64,000 nucleotides of DNA. Source: Atherinomorus stipes. Taxonomy: Eukaryota > Chordata > Actinopteri > Atheriniformes > Atherinidae. Below the pieces are notes generated by a model. That model was not told the origin of the DNA and made no database searches. It saw only the letters and a program-made list of their open reading frames with translations. Below are positions 56,488-64,000 of this stretch, one piece after another (the first letter of the stretch is position 1; each line of letters opens with the position of its first letter). The stretch is taken from the NCBI GenBank assembly GCA_023101725.1, contig JALJCO010001025.1:43028-107027 (forward strand). Reading direction: 5' to 3'. Made by a program: the position numbers and the translations under genes.

Positions 56488-57338
56488 GGCTATAGGTGTT
56501 TTGATAGCTTAATCTGAAAAAAAAAGCCCCAAGCCCTTTTAAGAAGTGAAATGCAAATTGAGCTGAGATACAGTAGATCGCCTCAATGAACAGAACACAC
56601 ATTCATACTAACACCCTGTATGCTCTGTAATTTGTATCTCTGCTGAAAATACCTGTATGCAGCATGTGGCCATTAGTGGACGCTCAGCCACAAGTCAAGC
56701 AGCAACAGGGCATGGCTAGTTTTTAAAAGGACACTTTGTCATTGCACTGCTTTCTCATTTGTATGATTGTGCTGGCTTGTTGCTTAGCACATCAACAAAA
56801 CACAAGATATCGGAAAGCCTTAGCAAAAGAAACATATTCACCAATGAATACACATTTAATATTTTGCCAAATGGTCTACATTCTAGATACATAAATATAT
56901 TTTAATCTGTCACGAGATAACATCTATAACAATGTAAAATATTTATGTACATTACATTTAGCCTCTTCGGTGGTGGCAATCAGTGATGTACTTTTCTTCT
57001 TTTCTATCTGTTTTAATTAAATCACATTGTTGAAGATTAAAGCAGTACTTCATCACCTCTTCACTATCTGATTGCATATCAGATGTTTGTGACTATTACA
57101 TTTTCTTAAGATATCTTGGGTAGAGATTTTAAAACATTCAAAAACATAGACAAAACCTTTAGTCCTCACTCATTTACGCTTGTCAAAAATAAAGTCCATC
57201 TTTCAACTTTATGTATCAAGACATGGTGAAAAATCATCTGCTCCATCCCAGAATTTAAAATGATGGTAAACACACGAGTAACAACTCATTTATTATTTAA
57301 CAAACACTAAGCTTAAATGCGATAATATGCTAAAAACA
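56488..57338. other. No gene seen
   Basis: AT-rich non-coding DNA without clear repeats. Confidence 0.4.
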
Positions 57339-58880
57339 AAATATATCACCCCCATTTTACAAAAACTCTACTGGCTTCCAGTCATTTTCTTTAAGGCTCT
57401 CCATAGCATGGCTCCTTCCTATAGATGGGTTTCTGAGCAACGTCACAGACAGGATGTGTGCACAACCAAGGGGAAAGAAAACACAGGAAAAGCATTATTG
57501 AACTTTGAGAAGACGTGTGTTTGACATGCAAGACTTGACTTTTAATGCAGATGAGGTCAAGCTATGACGTTAAAGTGTCGGGGAAATATAATGTTTGAAG
57601 TCCTGGTAAACCCTCTCAGATAACTTATACAGGTTCAGACTACATGATTTATTTAGTCTTTCACCATGGTACACTGTAGCTGTGTGTGACAGCCGTCCTC
57701 TGTTCAGATGGGAAAATAAAAAAAAAGAAGAAAAAGCTGATTGTGGAGCAGTTTACAAACATTCACGCTGCATAACATGCATCCCGGAGATTTAATACGC
57801 AGTACGGGGGTTGTAAATCAGATGGCGTTTGAGTTTATACCGTTAGCTTGTTAGCAGTTAACTAGTCTGTCTAGCCTTCTGTCTACCAGGATTTCACACA
57901 CAAACAAAGCAGAACGTTACACAACCAGCGAGACTCACCGACAGCAATGCAGGTGAGTCGCCAACAGTTGGAATCACCTCCTTTCCAAACATAGTGTTGA
58001 TGTCGTCTTGGTTTAATCCCAAACTAGTGAAAATTGCTCCTGTATGGAGGTGGTGAAGACACCGGAGCAGAACCTGCTGTAGACAGCAGACTGTTGTGAC
58101 CTATTTTGGTTTTAACAAAGAGTCTAAACGAAAGTTTAAGCTGCTTTCTAACACAAGCTTTTGAGGCAAATTTCAAATGAGGTCCAACACCAATGTCTAT
58201 GTTTTAACAAGAAAAAATGCAGTTTCTTGGTGGTGACTTCCTTCCCCAGTTAGTGTAATGGTAAAAGAAACACAAAACGGCAACGCTGTGTCGTTTTTTG
58301 TTTTTTCTTATTCGTCAACAAAATATAGATTTATACAATATAATTTAAAACACAACGACCTCTGTTTGCTTCATCAGGTTACTTGACATTTTAATGAATG
58401 ATATAAGTGTGTTTGGCCATTGACTGCAGTACAAAAAACAAGCTTTTTGCTCCCCGGTTGTGCGCGCAACTGCCAATGTTTGTAAACGGGAAACCCATCT
58501 ATCAGATCTTATCCATTTAAACACCCCCACCCACTAACTAAGATCTTCCAACACCCGCCAGCTCTCTGTCCCTCCGGCCCGTCTTAGTACTGTGGGCATT
58601 AGGGCACTCAATCTGCCTCCCACCTCGAGAACTTCCCCTTGACAATCTCCCTTCCTTGGACTCTTTCTTTCATTTCAAAAGTGGACTCAAAACATTTCTG
58701 CATGGACAATCATATCTCAACTATACATAATCTTTTCGTGCCTTGGTCTGACACTTGTTTTAGTTTGTCTTTTAGTATTTTTTATTGTTGTTTTAATGCT
58801 TTCTACTGTAAATATCCTAAAATGTCTTATGTACAGTGACTTTGGGTGTTTTGATAAGGCATTTTTAATAAAATGTATTC
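57339..58880 (+). pseudogene. L2/CR1-type LINE 3' end, split by a DNA element
   Basis: The left part (57339-57423) encodes ITPILQKLYWLPVIFFKALHSMAPSY, the 'HWLPV...FKALHGLAPSY' tail of fish L2-like reverse transcriptases with about ten residues lost inside. The right part (58502 on) resumes SDLIHLNTPTH and later RQLSVPPARL, SGLKTFLH. The 3' end shows an AATAAA-like signal near 58866 and TGTACAGTGACTTTGGGTG. A 1076-bp DNA element lies exactly between Tyr-(Ile) and Ser-Asp, so the two parts were once contiguous. In-frame stops show that the LINE is dead; it is 5'-truncated. Confidence 0.8.
57424..58499. mobile_element. TA-flanked DNA element, long copy (1076 bp)
   Basis: Begins GATGGGTTTCTGAGCAACG and ends GGGAAACCCATC, with TA on each side (57422-57423, 58500-58501). 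Same family and orientation as 5778-6495. It keeps about 370 bp (57598-57965) missing there, including a GC-richer part with a consensus splice donor (CAG at 57950-57952 followed by GTGAGT), as would fit the 5' untranslated exon of a former transposase gene. No transposase frame remains. It is inserted in the LINE described above and is therefore younger than it. Confidence 0.85.
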
Positions 58881-59412
58881 TCATGATCTATGATTCACCA
58901 GCTTATGGAACCACATTTAACTGTAACAACTTGAACCAACTGTTTTCTGTATGATGTTATCAGTCTCACATCATTGGAGTTTTGATTTATTGTGATTTAC
59001 AACTTATTTTTAGTTCACTGAGGGTTGTAGCTAGCTAGCTCTCTTAGGGTCCCGTCATGACTGTGCTTTAACCAGGTGTTTACAACAACTTGATTCTTTA
59101 CTTTTTCAGTCACCCTGTTGTAGATTTCATAGCATTTTTGGAATCCTTTCCCAACCAAACTTCCCAAACCAAACGTAGCTGTCTGTTGCAGTTTTTTTTT
59201 TTTTTTTCCATCTTTTTCTGAGCATTGCACAGTTTCACCTTTTGGTTGTAGTTGTAGAGCTGTGCTGTCCTGACAAGATGGGTAAAAATCTTGAATGTTT
59301 TCAACATGTGAATAATCTTTCTAACTCTAAACTAACTGTCTTCAAACTGTTTCAAAGTGACCTTATTACCTTCCCAAGGCAGCAATAATTTAGCATTGTA
59401 TTGACACCAACC
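58881..59412. other. No gene seen
   Basis: AT-rich non-coding DNA with a T-run (59194-59208). Confidence 0.4.
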
Positions 59413-60423
59413 TTAAAGGAATAGAGCGCAGGTTCCAGCTTTTTTCCAGAAGTTCGCCCCCTCTGGTGACAAGTGGAAGTGACGCTAATGTCGTGCAAAT
59501 GTATTAGCTGCTTTGACTGCGCTGGTCTTTCTTAGTTTAACCCACATTACACTCAGTCTGAGCTCAGAGTTAGAGTTACAATGTCTACTGAAGTAATAAA
59601 GTTATAAATCTGTAAGTTGTTCACAGTTAACTAAACTGACGGACTGTATGCTAACGGTAACAACAGGCTAACGCTGGCTCGTGTTTCAAATATCCAAATT
59701 CAGAGGCTGAGACCACGATTACCTTATAAAATTACCAAATCAACTAAATCTAATAAGTGCCTATTGTATCTCTTCCCCGGGAACAGTCATATGGCTGTCA
59801 TATTGCTTCATTTACATGCTAAAGATTTAGCATTACAATATTATGCATCCTTATTTCTGTCGTTTATCATATTTACCTTGTTAGCGAGAAGAAAGCCAAC
59901 AGTGGGTCCCGTTTTTATTCCCAGACTGGATCAGAGCTCCCTCAAATTAAAAAAAAGAAAGAAAAAAAAAGCTTGAGGGTTGTTTACTCCTGTCTTACTC
60001 AGTGCAGGTGTTCTGCCATTCCGGCACAACACCGCCAGACTCCAGTTTGGTTCTCTTCGTCTCACAAAACAAAACTTGTCTTCTTTGTCTTACTGGAGTC
60101 TGAGTTGAGGTTTCAGAGGAACTTGTTTTGCATATTTTAGCAGCAGTCATCAGTGTTGTCTCAACATGCACGGACCTGCGGTGACGGAATACACAACACC
60201 GGTGCAGCCAGACAAACAAGAACATGCAGCTCTGCCTTCCCCACAAGTGCCCCCTAGAGGCTTCGTACCCGAAACTCTTGCATTGAGCATTCAGAAACAG
60301 TACTATAGAGACAACTGCAGCAAAGAAAGATCAGTTCATTCTACACATCAGACAGTTGTAAGAGCATGTGGAGGAAAGAAAATAATAGTTTTTAACATTT
60401 AAACTTGTGCAATGCACCTTTAA
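59413..60423. mobile_element. TTAA-flanked non-autonomous element (1011 bp)
   Basis: TTAAAGGAATAGAGCGCAGG at the left; TTGTGCAATGCACCTTTAA at the right. TTAA at both ends (59413-59416, 60420-60423) and a shared TTAAAGG core; the rest of the terminal inverted repeat is weaker than in the other TTAA elements here. No transposase domain. Confidence 0.6.
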
Positions 60424-60861
60424 TGACAGAGAAATACTTGCTGATAAGCAACTCCACATATTGTACAAAACAAAAAACATACAGAAGTGTGTAAACATAG
60501 CAAAAACAAGCATTTAAAGAAGGTTTTCAGATGCATTTTTAAAGTAATCACTCAGTCCACACATTTCAGGCACTAAAAGTGAGCTCAAATTTTCCACATT
60601 ATCTTTTCATATACTGTAGCTTGTTTGTCATTAAAAATAATACATTATATATCACTTTCTGTGTTTACCTAGGTTAAGGACCAAATAGGAGCCATCATTT
60701 TTCAACATTTTTCTTATGGCCTGTAATATAAAACACTGGAATTATCGGAGGCTGTAACTTATTTTTCACATGTCAACTAGAGGTGCACGAATCAATCCAA
60801 ATTTCATCACTATTGATACCAAAGTGGTATTGATGTACATTGATGCTAGTGTGATAAGACA
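60424..60861. other. No gene seen
   Basis: AT-rich spacer between two TTAA elements. Confidence 0.4.
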
Positions 60862-61242
60862 TTAAAGACCCAGAACGCAACTTTTAGCAGCTTTCTCAGT
60901 GATTGGTCCCCTATCCACGGCTAAACTGGCATCCATCTTCATCCTAACTATACTCTGAGCTCACTCCAGCAAATAAAAAAAGCCTTGTCTCATCTCTTCT
61001 TCGGTCCCTTCCTCTCTCTTTCTTTCTTTCCTCTCTTCCTCCAGTAATGTTTCCTTGCGTTTTTTTGACAAATACGCGATGCTGCAAGTTCAAAACAACC
61101 GGCATGTTTATGCCCATTTGCTAGCAACGTCCCGCTGGGCACTGATGGCTCAAATGATGCACACAATGAATGTTGGTGTGCTATCAAAATCAGTCAGAAA
61201 TGCATGTTTTTAAGGTCAAAAGGATATGTTGTGGGTCTTTAA
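60862..61242. mobile_element. TTAA-flanked miniature element (381 bp)
   Basis: TTAAAGACCCAGAAC at the left and GTTGTGGGTCTTTAA at the right are inverse apart from one or two bases; TTAA termini at 60862-60865 and 61239-61242. Non-coding. A pyrimidine-rich patch lies at 60995-61040. Confidence 0.8.
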
Positions 61243-61363
61243 CATAAGGCCTGAAAACAACCAGAATCTTCATAAAAAAGGAGGAAAAAGTTTTTTTTTG
61301 TTTGTTTGTTTGTTTGTGGATTTGGTTCACTGTTGTGACAGGGCACCTCTAAGCTTCCCACAT

Positions 61364-61590
61364 AGGTTTCTCCCACAGAGAAACTGCCAAATTCGGATTT
61401 TTGAAATTGCACCAGCAATGACTTTGTTTCTGGACACCCACTTTGAAACAATTGCAGTTTTAAAGCCTGAAAAATACCTCAAACATCAAAAACAAGGAAG
61501 ATATGTGGTTGTTGGTGGATTTGCTTCACCTCAGTGTCAAGGCACCTACTACCCAAAATCCGTTTCTCCTGCTGAAAAAATGAGGAATAT
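61364..61590 (+). pseudogene. Possible NMNAT-like relic
   Basis: Within a 148-codon frame (61226-61672) two segments resemble nicotinamide-nucleotide adenylyltransferase in the right order: RFLPQRNCQIRIFEIA (61364-61411), like the region following the GSFNP motif (FxPxxxxxxIxxFExA), and YLKHQKQGRYVVVGG (61475-61519) continuing FASPQ...YYPK, like the GRxxVxGGxxSPxxxxYxK strand-loop. About 21 extra codons separate them and the catalytic GSFNP/H part is not recognisable. NMNAT makes NAD from NMN and ATP. If real, this is a dead fragment of a retrocopy or duplication; chance similarity is quite possible. Confidence 0.25.
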
Positions 61591-61679
61591 AGATTTTTAT
61601 GTTTGGTCTAATATGGTAACTGTGTTGTCTATGTGTATATGTGTTAAAAAATTATCTGTTTATTCCACATAATTTGTAC

Positions 61680-63473
61680 AAATGTTTTAATTTTGGCAAC
61701 CCTATTAAAAAGCATACTAGGCCTCTATTTACCTGTTATTGGATCTACACAAAATTTTGCAGTATCATAAACTCCCTGTATACACATGATCACTGTTTAG
61801 TATGATGTCAGACAAACATGTTATATGGTATTTTAGGACACACCTGCCACTATTTTTTTAATGCAGTGATTTGCCCAAACTTGTCTTGTGCTGAGGTGAT
61901 TAGAAACTTATTGGCCAATGTATCTTTGGTGTTTTGTTTTTTAAAGAAAGAACAAGTCATTTGTAGAACTCAATGATATAATTAATAATATTCATATGAA
62001 GGACAAAATTTTAAATAGCAAATTACAACATATAAACAAGTAGACTACTAAAATAATGAATGTACTCGGGAAAGAGAGAGATGAGGATCGCCAAATAAGC
62101 ACGCCTGAAATTTTTTCCCATACAGTAGTTATTATGTTGTATGTGCGCGTTCCTGCTTAAGCTTTTCAGCGCTGCCACGGCACTCTCTGTTGATGGATGG
62201 TCATTTTCATTGGCTTGCTGCTTAATGCTTAATGAACCCTGCAGTTCATGTCTTAATTGAATGCTTTTATACTCTTGTGTTCAGTGCTCCTCTCTTACCC
62301 TGTCCTTCCCGCACCAACCCTCCACACAAGCCCCATCATCTGCTTCATCCAGCCCCCTCCCTCCCCTTTGTTTGTGAGGAAGGATGCTGATGACTAATGA
62401 ATAAAGGTTTTTTTCCCCCGTCTCTCTCTTCTTATGAGGCCTCAGGGGCACACAAACAGTGACACAGAAATGCACACGGACTCGCATGCGTACACTTTCT
62501 CTGAATGGATATGGGAGAATAGTGAGGCCAGCAGAGCCACTCTTTGCAACCAAAATGCTGACTCTTCTTTCATGTAGTTGGTCCCATCCTATTCAAAGGA
62601 AAGCTCTTTAAAATATCAGCAAGTTCACACACATGGTCTCGAGCTGTTGCTGGAAATGTCAAGCTTTTTAAAGCAAGGCCCCCATTAAGTAATCTATAGT
62701 ATCCAGCATTTCCCTTGATTTCAACAAACACACACAAGCACAGACCTCAAGACACACATACAGAATGTCATGCTAGCAACTAGATAAGTGGTTTAGTGTA
62801 TTAAAAGGAGTATATGCTGTCTTTTTTTTCTTCTTCTGGCTGCAAGTCCTCTATTGCTTCATTCTAGACTATATTCATGTTTGCTTTTTCTGTCTTGCCT
62901 CTCAGTGAGCCAGTCCTATGAAAACAAGTCAAACACACCATTCATCTACTGTGTCACACAAAAAAATCTGATCTGATTATTTCTTTATTAACTCCTAAAG
63001 GGAAAGTCAAAACAGTTTGTGATGAGGTCTGTAGATGTGCACCTTCAGAGTAACATGTCCGGGATTACACAATCTGTTTTTAAAAGGTATCCCCAATCCC
63101 TTTTTTTCTTTATGCTCTTCCTCCAGTCTCTTGCATCATTGTATAATGTGAAGGTTTGGGAGAGGTGTTTATTTGAAATATGTTTTTGCAGCCACATCTT
63201 ATTCAAATACTCCCCTTTAAAACTGTGTTTTGTCAGTGGTCCAAGCTTATCCAGTTTATTTTCCATGAAATTTAAAGTGAGAAATAGTTAAACTTCATCC
63301 TCCTTTCTCTCATTTTTCCTCTGTCATTTCCTACAGTTGTCTCCTCTTTAACCTGTCATACATTAATTCAGTCTTGGGAAGCTCAATTAGCGGCTGAAAT
63401 ATTTTTCCTATTGGCATGATAGCTTGTCATTGCCGATATGTCTGAATTACTAGCTCCCTAAAGCAGCTCAGCA
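61680..63473. other. Mostly unique DNA, no gene
   Basis: No terminal repeats seen. Even-composition parts at 62110-62290 and 63360-63465 (the latter with a CAATTAGCGGCTGAAATATT stretch) look like possible regulatory DNA, by appearance only. Frames on both strands at 63019-63291 have no domain. Confidence 0.35.
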
Positions 63474-63475
63474 TA

Positions 63476-64000
63476 CAGTTGTGTGAAAAAGTGTTTGTTC
63501 CCTTCCTGATTTCTTATTTTTTTGCACGTTTGTCACACTTACATGTTTCAGACTATCAAAACAAATTTAAATGTCAGACAAAGATAACACAAACAGAAAT
63601 TGCAGATTTCAAATGAAGATTTTTCTTTTTAGGGGGGGGGGGTCAAATCCAAACCTTCATGGCCCTGTGGAAAAGAGATTGCCCCCTAAATCTAATAACT
63701 GGTTGGGCCACCCTTAGCAGCAACAACTGCAACCAAGCGTTTGCGATAACTGTAATGAGTCTTCTACAGCGCTGTGGACGAATTTTGTTCCACTCATCTT
63801 TTGCAGAATTGTTGTAATTCAGCCACATTGGATGGTTTTCCAGCATGGACCGTCTTTAAGGTCATGCCACAGCATCTCAATTGGATTCAGGTGGGGATTT
63901 TGACTAGGCCACTCCAAGGTCTTCATTTTGTCTTTCTTAAGCCGTTCAGAGGTGGACTTGCTGGTGTGGTTTGGATCATCGTCCTGGTTGCAGAACCAAA
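63476..64000 (-). mobile_element. Tc1-like element with IR/DR ends, copy 2, cut by window end
   Basis: TA (63474-63475) followed by CAGTTGTGTGAAAAAGTGTT, then an inner copy GGAAAAGAGATTGCCCCC (about 63669-63686), as at 31875, with the same G-run (63633-63642). The rest aligns with 32110-32410 in the same orientation. The right end lies outside the window. Confidence 0.9.
63690..64000 (-). pseudogene. Tc1-like transposase C-terminus, partial
   Basis: The minus frame includes [20 protein letters not shown] and PQRCRRLITVIANA, the C-terminal helices after the DDE domain of Tc1-like transposases, and runs through frame changes towards the PDLNP region near 63890. The 5' part lies beyond the window. 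It is broken by frameshifts, so probably inactive. Confidence 0.75.

Noticed and set aside
56192..56602. 136-codon minus frame with His-Thr and Ile-Tyr repeats
   Set aside because: Created by the A-run / (TA)n / (TG)n microsatellite.
57327..57524. Open frame running from LINE sequence into the DNA element
   Set aside because: A chimera made by the insertion at 57423; it is not a functional fusion gene.

Overview
The window looks like a gene-poor stretch of ray-finned (teleost, probably percomorph-type) fish nuclear DNA, either intergenic or inside a very large intron. The evidence is its repeat content: Tc1-like transposons, a tRNA-derived SINE whose tail matches an L2/Rex-type LINE, hAT elements with 8-bp target duplications, many TTAA-flanked non-autonomous elements, foldback elements, and AT-rich single-copy DNA with vertebrate microsatellites. 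I found no host gene with convincing exons, no rRNA or functional tRNA gene, no CRISPR array and no prokaryotic operon structure. The long open frames are low-complexity shadows or pieces of transposable elements.

Layout. 0.6-4.8 kb is a dense repeat nest: a pseudo-palindromic element, a G-rich unit with an A-rich tail, a possible PIF/Harbinger exon, a 715-bp foldback element and the C-terminus of a non-LTR retrotransposon. 5-18 kb is mostly AT-rich unique DNA with L2-type tails and one copy (5778-6495) of a TA-flanked DNA element. 17.7-22.2 kb holds a LINE tail, a SINE, a 1-kb TTAA element, a 213-bp palindromic element with its target duplication, and a 1.44-kb element with nested inverted repeats. 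22-28 kb is quiet. 28.4-34.2 kb carries two different Tc1-like elements and another palindromic element. 35.2-35.7 kb is a striking 46/48-bp tandem array made of GTCTTAAGAC/AGACGTCT-type palindromes. 37.0-39.8 kb is a decayed LINE reverse transcriptase followed by a 1.96-kb hAT element. 42-44 kb contains a small hAT inserted into the BED-finger exon of another hAT-type gene, then an 801-bp TTAA element. 46.7-49.4 kb holds a foldback element abutting a second copy of the deleted Tc1-like family. 54.9-61.2 kb contains three TTAA elements and a LINE split by the larger copy of the 5778 element. A weak NMNAT-like relic lies at 61.3-61.6 kb, and the window ends inside a second copy of the Tc1-like family seen at 31.9 kb.

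Nothing here forms a working pathway. The biology is the history of mobile elements: insertions with visible target duplications, nested insertions that give relative ages, SINE/LINE tail sharing, and deletion derivatives that share one internal breakpoint. The strongest candidates for something undescribed are the 35.2-kb palindromic satellite-like array, the two long foldback elements and the recurrent TTAA-flanked families. A few quiet stretches (about 23.3, 26.8, 33.5, 50.6, 62.2 and 63.4 kb) read like possible conserved non-coding DNA, but that cannot be judged without alignment.
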